Assembly (NCBI GenBank): GCA_949592205.1 | Contig: CATIUR010000004.1 | Span: forward strand, 96,432,337-96,496,336 | Source of the DNA: Helichrysum umbraculigerum | Lineage: Eukaryota > Streptophyta > Magnoliopsida > Asterales > Asteraceae | Reading direction: 5' to 3' | Length of the DNA: 64,000 nt | In this document: positions 50,329-63,544 of the stretch, piece by piece | Position numbering within the stretch: position 1 is the stretch's first letter | Layout of the letters: each line of letters opens with the position of its first letter | The notes under the pieces: model-generated | Told to the model about the DNA's origin: nothing | Databases searched by the model: none | What the model saw: the letters and a program-made list of their open reading frames with translations, nothing else | Program-made: the position numbers and the translations under genes

Positions 50329-53043
50329 TTAGTTCGATGTCGGATTTGATGTAGAGTCAGTGAAGAGTTGAGGATACTTGAGTCGCATTTGGTCTTCCCA
50401 TTCCCAGGTGAACTCCGGACCACGCCGCGAATTCCACCTGACCTTAACGATGGGAATACGACTTTGTTTGAGTTGTTTGACCTCACGGTCCATGATTTCA
50501 GCGGGTTCCTCAACGAAGTGAAGTTTGTTGTCAACATGGATTTCATCGAGTGGGATAATAAGTGTCTCATCAGACAGGCATTTCTTCAAGTTAGAAATGT
50601 GAAATGTGGGGTGCACACTGCTAAGCTCGGATGGCAGCTGCAATCGATATGCCACTGGACCAATCCTCTCGAGGATCTCGAATGGTCCAATGTACCTGGG
50701 ATTCAACTTCCCGCGTTTGCCGAAACGGATTACACCCTTCCAAGGCGATACATTGAGTAGCACTCGATCCTCAACCTGGAACTCGAGTGGTTTGCGTCTC
50801 ACGTCAGCGTAACTTTTCTGATGATCACGTGCGGCTTTTAGTTTGTTTTGGATACCAACGATTTTCTCGGTGGTCTCATGAATGATTTCCGGACCAGTTA
50901 GTTGGCTATCTCCCACTTCGGTCCAACAGATAGGTGACCGGCACTTACGACCGTACAGTGCCTCGAATGGTGCAGCTCCAATACTGGTATGGTAGCTGTT
51001 GTTGTACGAAAACTCGCACAATGGTAGATGTTTTTCCCTGTTTACACCGAAGTCAACTACGCAGGCTCGTAGCATGTCTTCCAGTGTTTGAATTGTTCGT
51101 TCATTTTGGCCGTCGGTTTGAGGGTGGTATGCGGTATTCATATCGAGGCGAGTACCCAACGATTTCTGGAGTGATTGCCAAAAGTGAGATGTGAAGCGAC
51201 TATCCCTATCGGAGATAATCGAGATTGGAACACCGTGTCGAGAAACGACTTCCTTGATGTAGATTCGTATGAGGCGTTCCATTTTATCGGTTTCCTTGAT
51301 CGCCAGGAAATGAGCAGATTTCGTGAGACGATCGACGATCACCCAAATGGTATCGCAACCGCTCGATGACTTGGGTAGTCTGGTTATGAAATCCATGGCG
51401 ATTTGTTCCCATTTCCATTCAGGAATGTCGGGTTGTTGAAGTAAGCCAGAAGGCTTTTGATATTCAGCATTGACTTTTTAGCAAGTAAGACACTTGCTGA
51501 CGTAGGTGGCGATTTCAGCTTTTATGTTCGGCCACCAATAAAATTCCTTGATGCCGTGGTACATTTTATCGAATCCCGGGTGAATAGAATATTTGGACTT
51601 GTGAGCTTCATCCATCACCAAGTCCCGAAGGTTTCCAAAATTAGGCAACCAGATTCGGTTGGAGAAGTACCTAACTCCGTTCGGTTTGATTTCAAACTGT
51701 TTATCCATGCCCCGTAAGGCTTCATTTTTGACATTATCGGGTCTAAGATCTTTGAGTTGAGCAGCGAGGATCTGGACGTTTAGATCGTTGTGAATAGTCA
51801 TACTGAGGGCTCGGACTCGAAGTGGTTTCGATCTTTCTTTTCGACTGAGGGCATCGGCAACAATGTTTGCCTTACCTGGATGGTATTTGATTTCGCAATC
51901 GTAATCGGAAAGTAACTCGACCCATCGACGTTGCTTCATGTTGAGATCCTTTTGATCGAATATGTGTTGGAGACTTTTGTGGTCAGTGAAGATTGTGCAC
52001 TTGGTGCCATAGAGGTAATGTCTCCAGATTTTGAGAGCGAACACGACAACTCCAAGTTCGAGGTCATGAGTGGCGTTGTTCTTTTCGTGGATTTTGAGTT
52101 GTCGTGAGGCGTAAGCAATGACCTTGTCTCGTTTCATCAGTACGCAACCAAGACCTTGATAAGAAGCATCGCAGTATACCACGAAGTCATCGGTGCCTTC
52201 GGGTAATGATAAAATAGGACCACTGCAAAGCTTTTGTTTCAGGAGTTGGAATGCTGACTCTTGTTTTTCAGTCCAGTCGAACTTTTTATCTTTCTGAGTC
52301 AGTACCGTGAGTGGTTGAGCTATTTTCGAGAAGTTTTCGATGAATCGCCGATAGTACCCGGCAAGTCCTAGATATTGCCGTACTTCGGTCGGTGTGGTAG
52401 GTGCTTGCCAGCCATTGATAGCTTCGATTTTTGAAGGATCTACATGAATTCCATGACTATCGATAACGTGTCCAAGGAATTGGACGGTTTGTATCCAGAA
52501 CTCACACTTGAAAAATTTGGCATAAAGCTCCTCGTGTCTAAGTAGTTCCATAATGGTTTTGAGGTGTTGCGCGTGTTCTTGCTCATTGCGCGAATAGATG
52601 AAGATATCATCGATAAAAACAGTGACAAACTTGTCGAGATAAGGCTTGCACACCCGATTCATAAGGTCCATGAATACAGCCGGTGCGTTGGTTAGGCCAA
52701 AGGGCATCACTTGGAACTCGTAGTGCCCGTATCGGCTTCTGAATGCAGTTTTCAGAATGTCGGTGTCGCGAACCCGTAATTGATGATAACCTGACCGAAG
52801 ATCGATCTTTGAATAAAAACTCGACCCTTGAAGTTGGTCAAACAGGTCATCAATTCGAGGAAGTGGATAACGGTTCTTGACGGTCAATTTGTTCAACTCT
52901 CGGTAGTCAATACACATTCTGAATGAGCCGTCTTTCTTTTTCACGAATAAGACCGGAGCTACCCAAGGTGAAGAACTCGGCCTAATGAATCCTCTCTCCA
53001 GAAGTTCCTGTAACTGGGTGGACAACTCCTGAAATTCGGATGG
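50329..53043 (-). pseudogene. Gypsy G pol fragment: RT, RNase H, integrase
   Basis: The frame runs from 53043, where element H cuts it, to TAA at 50329, with one TAA stop at 51478-51480. It starts just before the RT fingers (LLERGFIRPSSSPW) and contains FIDDIFIYS, RNase H FTDHKSLQHIF, integrase HPGFDKMYH...CLTC, MDFITRLPKS, SDRDSRFTSHFW, TDGQNERT, and the chromodomain-like end VKVRWNSRRGPEFTWEWE. It is close to but distinct from D. Its missing N-terminal half probably corresponds to fragment I at 61662-63262, beyond element H. Confidence 0.88.
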
Positions 53044-54904
53044 TGTGACACCAGACGATTTAGGGTTACTGATTAACCTGCTAGAAACCCTAATTACGTG
53101 TGTTTAGTTTAGTATTAGGCTAAATACTTGTAATTATTTGTAACTATTTGTATATTTAAGTGAACATACACCCCCGTAATTGTTTTACATTACGCTTACG
53201 TGATTAGTTGTAATTATGCTTACGCAATTTGATGAAATTGTGCAAAACAATCGGACGGAGTCCGACACAGTATAAATACAGACGTTGGTGAAAAACTTTT
53301 TATAAATAACTTAAATCTATTTTTAGAAGTTATTTATCATTATTTATTATTTTATTAAAATAATATACGAAAAACCTAGGCGTTTTGGCTAAAACGTCTC
53401 AAACGCAACATAAACGCGCGGAACGCGCCCGACAATCGAACGAAAACCAAAATATATTTTAAGAATTTAAAATATATCATTTAGATTAAAACTTTCATTT
53501 AAAATATCTCATTTGATGTTAATAATGAAAAACGTCTAATAAAAACGTTACGCGATTAAACCTCCGTAAAACGTGCACGCAAACCGAGGCCAACAAATTA
53601 ACGGAACATTTTTATAAATGTTTTTTAAGTATTTTAATAAATACTTCAATCAAAAATATCGAAATTTAAGTCGTCACTTAAATACGAGTATAAAACATTT
53701 AGCGTATACATAAACACCGAACCGACCGAGTAAACGAACGTAAAACGCAACAATTTAAGCTAAGAATGAAAAATGACCAAAATACCCTTGTGTGGGCCCC
53801 TATGGCCGGCCCCCATGTGCCACCTCCAAGTTCACCCACTTAATTTTCATGCAAAAACCAATGATGACCATATTCCTTACACCTCCACTAGATGGGCATG
53901 CATTTCTCACTTTACTTCCAACACTCAAACTCTTTTCTCTCTATCAATCTTCCTCGTTTTCTCTCAAAATTCTGGAGATAAACCAGGCCCTAAATCACCT
54001 CCCAACCACCATCAAACACCATTAGACATCATCATTTTAAAGGCTTAAGCAAAAGGAAGGAAGCACAAGTTCATCACCATCTTCTTCTTCTTCTTCATTT
54101 TCACCATCTTCTTTGTAAGGATTAACACTTTATATCTCTAAAATTTTACTTTCATTATGTATATTTACATGTTATAATGTTCATCTATCACTAATATGTC
54201 CAAAACTTTTGTTAAAATACGTTTTTACAACTTAATCAAGAACATGCACAAATCTGCCCAGAAAAGTCAGATTCAAAGAAATATTCGTATAAAATCGAAA
54301 ACTGAGAATTAGAAGATGCATTTTTTTTTGAAATTTGCGTATCGAAAAGATCTACAACTTTAATGTTTTACACTTTTACCAGAAACGAACCCAGTTTTAC
54401 GAATAACCTGATCTTTGAGACTGCCTGAGTAAAAGTCGTAATATGTGTTCGGAACTTTCTCGGAATTAATTAAATATGTTAACGGACATATTGGAAGCTG
54501 AAAATTTGATATGTTAGTCTAGACTCATAGTAGATCAGTTGGTAAAAATTTGGAAGTTTGATTTAGACTAGAGATAGGTGAAATCAGTTGGCGTAATAAC
54601 CCGACAAAAACCGAAACATGGAATCTTGAAGTTGTAAAGTACATTTTAAAAACCGACACCTCGGGATGATCCCGGCATGAGCCGACAATTTTTATGAGCT
54701 TTATTAACTGAGATATGGGTTGGGAAAAAGTTTCGGGTCAAACCGAGTAGGTTTGACCAAGTAAACAAAAACGGCTCGGTGGCTAAAAACGACAAAACTT
54801 ACTGTTTTTGGAAAGTGGTAACAAAAAAATGGTTTTGGGTGACTTAGTTAGTAACTTGGGCCAAAAACTAAACTTAGAAAGTTTCCCGAATTAGAAACCG
54901 ACAT

Positions 54905-55213
54905 ATAAATCATAAGTGACTCATAAATCATAAGTGACTCTATAAGTGACTCATAAATCATAAGTGACTCTATAAGTGACTCATAAATCATAAGTGACTC
55001 TATAAGTGACTCATAAATCATAAGTGACTCTATAAGTGACTCATAAATCATAAGTGACTCTATAAGTGACTCATAAATTGAGAAGTGACTCATAAAATCA
55101 GTAAGTGACTCATAAAATCAGTAAGTGACTCATAAATTGAGAAGTGACTCATAAAATCAGTAAGTGACTCATAAAATCAATAAGTGACTCATAGATTGAG
55201 AAGTGACTCATAT
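54905..55213 (+). repeat. AAGTGACTCAT array, 18 copies
   Basis: The 30-bp composite unit contains two GTGACTC cores; 18 cores are counted in the left LTR and 12 in the right. TGACTCA is the GCN4/AP-1-type bZIP site. Confidence 0.88.
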
Positions 55214-55223
55214 AATGACCAGG

Positions 55224-55406
55224 TTTGACCAACCTTGACTAGTTTGACTAGGTTTGACCAACCTTGACTAGTTTGACTAGGTTTGACCAACCTTGACTAG
55301 TTTGACCAACCTTGACTAGTTTGACCAGTTTGACCAGGTTTGACCAATTTGACCAGGTTTGACCAGGTTTGACCAGCTTTGACCAACGAGTTGACCAACT
55401 TTGACC
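55224..55406 (+). repeat. TTGACC/TTGACT array, 19 copies
   Basis: Nineteen TTGAC(C/T) cores in direct orientation, the W-box core bound by WRKY factors, directly follow the bZIP-like array. The array is absent from the right LTR because of the chimeric junction. Confidence 0.85.
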
Positions 55407-56298
55407 TACGGTTTAAGACTTATACAAACTAGAATAATCTGTTCGCAACACACGATATGTACTAATAAATATTATACAACAAAACAAACTTAATAATAAT
55501 GTCTAAATGAATTATTATTACAAACTTTCACCAACGGGTCGTACATGTTTTTAGTAAACGAACTTGAACAACTTATTTGGACATACTAGTTGATGAACTA
55601 GCCTTAGGTGGACATTAACCCTCCACCTACACGATTGGCTTAAGTGGACATTGACCCCCACTTATACAATCGCTATAGATGGTCTTTTGAGACATCTACT
55701 TACACAACCTTATACGTTTAGGACGTTAGAAGGTTGCACATTGGATCACACCTTGCTTGCTATTTGATATTGCTTGCTTACTATTTGCTAGAACTCAGGT
55801 GAGTTTCATAGCCCCCTTTTTACTTGTTTTTGAACTGTTTTGGGGTGAGAATACATACACATGCTTTTACAGATTTTTACTTAAACAGAAGCAGAAACTT
55901 TTACAGATTTTACTTATGATTGCTAGAAACAGAAACAGAAACATAAACGGAAACAGAACATATACTTATTGCATGAGTAGCAGAACTAATCCACTAATAA
56001 GTCCTCAATTTCATGGTTCGTTAACTTTTAAGCGCGAATAATTATGAATAGTACTATTGGGATTGACAATCCCGTCCGAGCTGGTCGCTCCAGCTAACCC
56101 ACGGGCGCATAATTATTTGAATCAGGATGTGTCCCGGATTAGACACATAGAGGCAGCAGAATTTGTTAAAGCTTCGAATACATGAGCTCATGGCAATAGT
56201 AAACAGGACTATAGTATACAATACTATAGTATACAGAATCTTTATTATACAGAAACTTTGTTATGCAGAATTTGATTTTACACAGAAACTATGTTATA

Positions 56299-56492
56299 CA
56301 GAACTGGATCCATGCAGAACTTGATGTACTCAGAAACTCTATTTTTACAGAACTGGATCCATGCAGAACTTAATTTACTCAGAAACTCTATTTTTACAGA
56401 ACTGGATCCATGCAGAACTTAATTTACTCAGATACTCTATTTATACAGAACTGGATCCATGCAGAACTTGAATTACTCAGAAACTCTATTTT
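56299..56492 (+). repeat. 49-bp tandem repeat in H LTR
   Basis: Four copies of a unit built from CAGAACTGGATCCATG, CAGAACTTAATTTACT and CAGAAACTCTATTTTT, flanked by looser CAGAAACT/CAGAACTT repeats from about 56220 to 56620. Confidence 0.8.
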
Positions 56493-57034
56493 TTTTACAG
56501 AACTCTGTTTTACAGAACTTTGATATGCAGAACTTGATTTCACACAGAAACTGTTTTAACAGAACTTTATTACGCAGAACTTGACTTAACACAGAAACTC
56601 TATTTTACAAAACTCTATTTTACAAACAGAAAACCTTGTGTTTACATGATTCCTTTACAGATTAAACCTATGAACTCACCAACTTTATGTTGACCCTTTT
56701 AGTATGTATTCTCAGGTTTACAGACGCAGTAGGACTACCCACAGGAAACAGGACAGTAGGATGCTTTTGGAAAGCATAGCTCGAGTCGCATATTTTCAAA
56801 CAGGAGATTTAAATTGCATTATGACATTTTGTATCAACGATTATGTATTATAAATCTCTAGACTATGTTTGCGAACTTTAGAATCTTATGTAAGCTTTTA
56901 TTTATGAAATGTAACGTTTTCAAACGTCTCATATAGAGGTCGTTTGCTTTAATCTTTGTGTTGTGATATTTGATTTGGTCGTAGCCCCCGTGACACCTCA
57001 TGTTTCCGCTGCCACGTGTTTCGGGGGTGCGACA

Positions 57035-58670
57035 GATTGGTATCAGAGCCTAAGGTTATAGCAAACTAGGATTGCATTAGTGACCTAGACTATAACCATT
57101 AGGTTAATATTCTTTGTTCGGTACGACTGGTTCAGCGATTGCATCATTCGAATTTAATTTAACATAGCCTGATCAACTATGTACAATTAAAGGAGATTCG
57201 ATGCAAGACCTGAAATGGTTATAGTGAACAAGAGTACAGTAGCAGACGTAGACCTAGGATAGAACGGGACCAACCTTTATATGTGCTTATGTCTTAGGCT
57301 TCTATGTGTATATATATGTATATATATGTATAACCTTACGTACACTAAACTTACTTGCCACCCTTTACGGCAACCACTCCCACTACTACGTCACCCGACA
57401 TAGAAAACGAGACTCAACCCTTATATGCCACTGTGGAGATTTCCATGGTACCTACTCGCCCAACCGAATCGGGCAACGATATAACCAAATATGACTCACT
57501 TGAGGAGAATCCACCTAAGGATTCGCCACCCAAAATAAGTGACGCCTACTTCACCCGCTTCTTTCCGCTCACAACCAAATCACTCGGGAACACGTATAGA
57601 ACTTCAACCGTACGATACTTCGTCACTTCGTACTCTTCATACCCACTTTTATTGTAGACCTATGAATCGCGTACGTTACACACGACTAGAAGGACGGACA
57701 GACCTCCTCGAACTAGGCCTTATCCTATTCACACTACCTACACGAAATAATATCTCCAACACTTGGTTAGATTCCAATGACTTAGCTATGACTCGGTTTA
57801 TGACTTTAACCACTCTGGACATAAACTATCTCAATAACAACTTAATCATTTCGATCACTACTGCAATGGATGCTAGCAGCTACGGAATTACCAACTATTT
57901 TGACCGAACATCTTTACTAAACACTTGTTCATTTCGAAACAATAACATAGTCATGATTGACTACTTCAAGAACACTACTCGGTCATTGTCATGACTACTT
58001 TGTGAAACTACGATTTGGCTATCTACAACTCTTGAGACGCGGAGGATCTTCCGACATGAATACCTCTCCATACGCATAGGAACCACCACTAACCACCATC
58101 TAGATACATCATCATTTTACAAGAAAACTAGCTCAAGACAACAACGCGTGACTGGACCCATAACTTTGTTACGGGTACGTTACCACTCAATAACTTGTCT
58201 ATTTTGATCTTATTCGGTACTAAATTACGTGATCACGCCCCACAGACTTAGAAGCTAAGAATAACGCAGAAATAATAGATTGATTTTAACCGTAAAATCG
58301 TAATTCAGAACCTCATTTCGAATTCCATTTCCTTTCTCGATGCCGTCTAAGGATCTCAGCCGAATAGTTGCCATGAGAAACCTATTGTATTCTTACTGTT
58401 ACCAGTAGAACATCGATCTAACGAGGGGAGAAAAGATAAAACAAGAATTATTTCGTTAAGAAACTTACAGAAACCTTACAACAGAAAACCAGGAACTTAG
58501 ACCCTGATGGCTTACCCATCAACCAGGCCCGGTGAATCTCACGACGAGGTCCGAATTCACTTGTAGATAAGAAACTCAGATACACTAGAACCACCCACTT
58601 ACTCACAGTCCCCACATAGACCGTAACTAAAAACTAATTTCGGGACGAAATTCTCCTAACAGGGGGAGAA
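57035..58670 (+). other. Element H internal region
   Basis: It begins with the tRNA-Met PBS and ends with palindrome AATTTCGGGACGAAATT and the purine tract, as in Gypsy elements. ORFs at 57355-57657 and 57539-57994 show no recognisable domain and overlap each other. They may be remnants of the accessory ORF or gag but I cannot support that. The rest is non-coding. Confidence 0.6.
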
Positions 58671-61661
58671 TGTGACACCAGACGATTTAGGGTTACTGAT
58701 TAACCTGCTAGAAACCATAATTACGTGTGTTTAGTTTAGTATTAGGCTAAATACTTGTAATTATTTGTAACTATTTGTATATTTAAGTGAACATACACCC
58801 CCGTAATTGTTTTACATTACGCTTACGTGATTAGTTGTAATTATGCTTACGCAATTTGATGAAATTGTGCAAAACAATCGGACGGAGTCCGACACAGTAT
58901 AAATACAGACGTTGGTGAAAAACTTTTTATAAATAACTTAAATCTATTTTTAGAAGTTATTTATCATTATTTATTATTTTATTAAAATAATATACGAAAA
59001 ACTTAGGCGTTTTGGCTAAAACGTCTCAAACGCAACATAAACGCGCGGAACGCGCCCGACAATCGAACTAAAACCAAAATATATTTTAAGAATTTAAAAT
59101 ATATCATTTAGATTAAAACTTTCATTTAAAATATCTCATTTGATGTTAATAATGAAAAACGTCTAATAAAAACGTTACGCGATTAAACCTCCGTAAAACG
59201 TGCACGCAAACCGAGGCCAACAAATTAACGGAACATTTTTATAAATGTTTTTTAAGTATTTTAATAAATACTTCAATCAAAAATATCGAAATTTAAGTCG
59301 TCACTTAAATACGAGTATAAAACATTTAGCGTATACATAAACACCGAACCGACCGAGTAAACGAACGTAAAACGCAACAATTTAAGCTAAGAATGAAAAA
59401 TGACCAAAATACCCTTGTGTGGGCCCCTATGGCCGGCCCCCATGTGCCACCTCCAAGTTCAACCACTTAATTTTCATGCAAAAACCAATGATGACCATAT
59501 TCCTTACACCTCCACTAGATGGGCATGCATTTCTCACTTTACTTCCAACACTCAAACTCTTTTCTCTCTATCAATCTTCCTCCTTTTCTCTCAAAATTCT
59601 GGAGATAAACCAGGCCCTAAATCACCTCCCAACCACCATCAAACACCATTAGACATCATCATTTTAAAGGCTTAAGCAAAAGGAAGGAAGCACAAGTTCA
59701 TCACCATTTTCTTCTTCTTCTTCATTTTCACCATCTTCTTTGTAAGGATTAACACTTTATATCTCTAAAATTTTACTTTCATTATGTATATTTACATGTT
59801 ATAATGTTCACTTATCACTAATATGTCCAAAACTTTTGTTAAAATACGTTTTTACAACTTAATCAAGAACATGCACAAATCTGCCCAGAAAAGTCAGATT
59901 CAAAGAAATATTCGTATAAAATCGAAAACTGAGAATTAGAAGATGCATTTTTTTTTGAAATTTGCGTATCGAAAAGATATACAACTTTCATGTTTTACAC
60001 TTTTACCAGAAACGAACCCATTTTTACGAATAACCTGATCTTTGAGACTGCCTGAGTAAAAGTCGTAATATGTGTTCGGAACTTTCTCGGAAATAATTAA
60101 ATATGTTAACGGACATATTGGAAGCTGAAAATTTGATATGTTAGTCTAGACTCATAGTAAATCAGTTGGTAAAAATTTGGAAGTTTGATTTGGACTAGAG
60201 ATAGGTGAAATCAGTTGGCGTAATAACCCGACAAAAACCGAAACATGGAATCTTGAAGTTGTAAAGTACATTTTAAAAACCGACACCTCGGGATGATCCC
60301 GGCATGAGCCGACAATTTTTATGAGCTTTATTAACTGAGATATGGGTTGGGAAAAAGTTTCGGGTCAAACCGAGTAGGTTTGACCAAGTCAACAAAAACG
60401 GCTCGGTGGCTAAAAACGACAAAACTTACTGTTTTTGGAAAGTGGTAACAAAAAAATGGTTTTGGGTGACTTAGTTAGTAACTTGGGCCAAAAACTAAAC
60501 TTAGAAAGTTTCCCGAATTAGAAACCGACATATAAATCATAAGTGACTCATAAATCATAAGTGACTCTATAAGTGACTCATAAATTATAAGTGACTCTAT
60601 AAGTGACTCATAAATCATAAGTGACTCTATAAGTGACTCATAAATAATAAGTGACTCTATAAGTGACTCATAAATCATAAGTGACTCTATAAGTGACTCA
60701 TAAATCATAAGTGACTCATAAACCTTGCGCGTCTAAGACGCTCTGCAGGTTCAGTCGTTGTAACGACATCAAATCATTGTGAATCATTATAATTGTTGGC
60801 TAACAATTCATCAGACTCAGGTGAGTCTCATAGCCCCTTTTTAAATGCTTTTACCTAGGGGTGAGATACATGCTCGTTTTGTTTTACATGTGAACGCAAG
60901 TATCAAATTATCACGTATGCTGCATGAGTTGTTTTCATCTAATCAATCAAAGTCCTCTGAAGCATAGTTCTGTTAATATGATTTAGCGTGAATGTTAGTG
61001 TATGGTACCATATGGGATTGACAATCCCCGTCCGAGTTAGCAAGCACTAACCTGTCAAACGGACGCATTATCATTTGTTCAAACGTATGTTGATTAGGCA
61101 TACGCATAGAGGCACCCTCGATCAGGCACTTGATTGTGATCCTGACCCCTCAGTTAAGCTCAGACTATGTGCTCATGTTAGTTGTATCAATCTTTACTTA
61201 TTTGTTTAATTACAAATATTCATGTGATACCCATCAATCAATTATTTACATGCTTTGTAAATCGAATCATTAAATCTTGCGGTTCACAAATCATATATTA
61301 TCATATCAAACCTGTGAGCTCACCAGCTTTATAGCTGACCTTTTAGCATGTTATCTCAGGTACTCAGCAGTAGGTTGGACTGCCCATCTAGATACTGTAG
61401 CTCGAGTCGCATGCAATCATATAAACATCAAGAGATTTCCCTGCATTTCTATATTTTGCTAAAATTAGATATGTATTAGAATCTCTCAAATATCCATGCG
61501 AACTCGTCTTTTGTAAAACATATGTAGACTTTTACGTTAATCAATGTATTTGTAAAATGACGCATGTAGTGGTCGTTCATTATGTATCTTATGTGCTTTG
61601 TGTATTGATTAGTAGCACCCCAATGTATGCTTCCTCGAACAGTAAATCTGGGGGTGTTACA
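58671..61661 (+). repeat. Element H right LTR, chimeric
   Basis: 58671-60720 matches 53044-55080 with about fifteen small differences by eye. At the end of the GTGACTC array it switches to sequence similar to the inverse of the F/G Gypsy LTR (CTCACCAGCTTTATAGCTGACC, GTGTTACA end). Confidence 0.8.
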
Positions 61662-63262
61662 TATGGAAAGTCTCATACGACTGGCACATCCCCAAGTCGC
61701 TTCTCCTCCGACTTTCTCTCCATGACGTGCGCGAGAATTGCCGGATAACCCTTTCTCAGAAATTTTCGGGTTTTCAAGCAAGAGATGATATACAGTCTCG
61801 TCCCACCGGTCTCCCCCTGTATGATCAAGGTTCTACCGATGACGAGTGGAATGCGGACAATCTTATCATGATAGACGATTTCGGCCCGATGCTTGGACAA
61901 CCAGTCCATACCCACGATGACATCAAAACTTCCGATTCTAACAGGCATGAGGTCAATTGAAAAGGTTTCGTCGGCTAGGTTTAAAGGGCAATTAGGTATT
62001 ACACTATCGGTCTCTATGAGTTTACCGTTTGCTAGTTCTACGGTGTACTTAACATCTAAGGCCACGGGGGTGATGTCAAGTAGTGGGTAAAACTCATCAG
62101 ATATAAAGCTACTATCGGCACCAGTATCAAATAGAATAGATGCAGTTAAGTTGTTGAGGAGGAACATACCCGTGACCACATTCGGGTCTTGACGGGCGTC
62201 CCCAGAGTTGAGTATAAAGGCTCTACCTTTGGCGTTGTTGTTGTTGCTGCCCTTGTTCTTCAGTTTTGGGCACTCGTTCCTGTAGTGTCCAGGGTTTTCG
62301 CATTCGAAGCAGGCTTTAGGTGGCCTAGTGTTGTTGTTGGGATTGGTGTTGGTAGGAGATCAGCAATCTTTGGTGAGGTGGCCGTACCTCTTGCAATTGT
62401 GGCAAAAGGGACCACAAGGACCTTCATGGTGGCGGCTGCACTTGGAACAGTAAGGCTTGTTCCCAATGTAACCCCGTTTGTTATCAGTGGTGGAGTTGTA
62501 GGCGTTGATGGTGTCGGGTTTTTTGTTTGGGTGGTTGTTGTGGTTGTCGGACCACTTTCGTTTAAGTTGAGTTGAGGATGAAGTGGGTGGTTCTGGATCC
62601 TCGTTCATGGCCATGAGTTCATGGGCCAATCGGAAGGCACCATCAATGGTGGCTTGGTTTGACGAGGCGACGTTCCCCCGGACAGGTTCCGAAAGACCGC
62701 GGATGTATTTTCTGATCTTGTCAGACTCGGTGCTGACCATGGCTGGGCGAAGGATGGTAAGCTGTTGGAATCTGGCGGTGTATCCGTCAATATTAGTACC
62801 CTGCACCTTTAGGTGCCAGAATTCTTCCTCCAGCTTTTGGAGTTGTTCGATTGGGCAATACTTAGCAGTGAGCATATTCTTCAGCTCTTCCCAAGGTAGC
62901 AAGTAGGCGGTGTCGATACCCACAGACTGGGCATACGAGTTTCACCAAGAGAGGGCATCATCTTCTAGGGCGCAGGTGGCAAATTTGACTTTGTCATCCT
63001 CCGCACATTTGCTGATGCGGAAGACAATTTCCATCCTCTCGAACCATCTGACCAGCCCGATGGCTCCTTCAGTTCCCTTGAAGCTTGAGGGTTTGCAGTT
63101 CTGGAAATCCTTGTAGGAACAAGGCTTAGCGGCGGTGGTTTCAGCTGTATCGCTGTTTCTCCCGGAGTTCTGTGAAGTATTCCGAGCCAAGGCTTCAGTC
63201 ACAGCCTGAGTGATGAGTGACGTAAGCTGAGCGTCGGAGTATGGTCTCGTCTTGGGTGGCAT
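61662..63262 (-). pseudogene. Gypsy I gag and protease, with three stops
   Basis: Start ATG 63262 (MPPKTRPYSDAQLTSL). One frame with TGA at 62942 (a Trp codon in F), TGA at 62360 (shared with F), and TGA at 61673 (an Arg position in D). Capsid region GTEGAIGLVRWFERMEIV, zinc knuckles, and protease LFDTGADSSFI near 62130 with the IVGMDWLSKHRAEI segment after it. It ends at VPVV just before the RT linker, where the LTR at 61661 abuts. Confidence 0.85.
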
Positions 63263-63544
63263 GATTCTTCAATAAAAGAAATGAATATACATGAGATTTT
63301 GTAAGAAAGTTGTATTTATCACAGATGTTTATGTATAAAAGCGGTAATACACAACATCAATATGAAATTGGCAATTAATATAACTTGGAACAGAAGGAAT
63401 ATTTGATAGATAATACGAGTTCCAAAGGTTACATCCCACGGATGTATTACAAAAGGTGTCGGGAATTGTTACATCCGACCGAATTATAGAGTGGCGCTTA
63501 GATAGTTATTAGATTAAAAGATAGATTACAAGACAAGGACTACT

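Larger units (their letters stand above)
53044..57034 (+). repeat. Element H left LTR
   Basis: TGTGACACCAGACG to GGGGGTGCGACA. It contains three successive arrays (GTGACTC, TTGACC and a 49-bp repeat), annotated separately. ORFs such as 53773-54048 occur in both LTRs but are low-complexity and unsupported. Confidence 0.87.
53044..61661 (+). mobile_element. Element H: non-autonomous element with very long LTRs
   Basis: Left LTR 53044-57034 (3991 bp), PBS TTGGTATCAGAGCC at 57037, internal region of 1636 bp without gag or pol, purine tract AACAGGGGGAGAA (58658-58670), and a right LTR 58671-61661. The right LTR matches the left only up to about 60720. Beyond that it resembles the F-type Gypsy LTR. 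Flanking bases are GATGG on the left and TATGG on the right, and the two sides map to different points of pol, so this is not one clean insertion. Confidence 0.8.

Noticed and set aside
53773..54048. ORF in the H LTR (also 59400-59675)
   Set aside because: Conserved only because the LTRs are duplicates; no recognisable domain and it overlaps another frame.
54848..55093. Repetitive ORF with YESLIESLMI units
   Set aside because: Antisense translation of the GTGACTC array; the repeat length being a multiple of three keeps it open.
54905..55213. CRISPR-like repeat array
   Set aside because: The units are contiguous low-complexity tandem repeats without unique spacers, in plant LTR DNA.
57355..57994. 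Genes in the internal region of H
   Set aside because: Overlapping frames without recognisable motifs. Kept as an uncertain remnant and not annotated as CDS.
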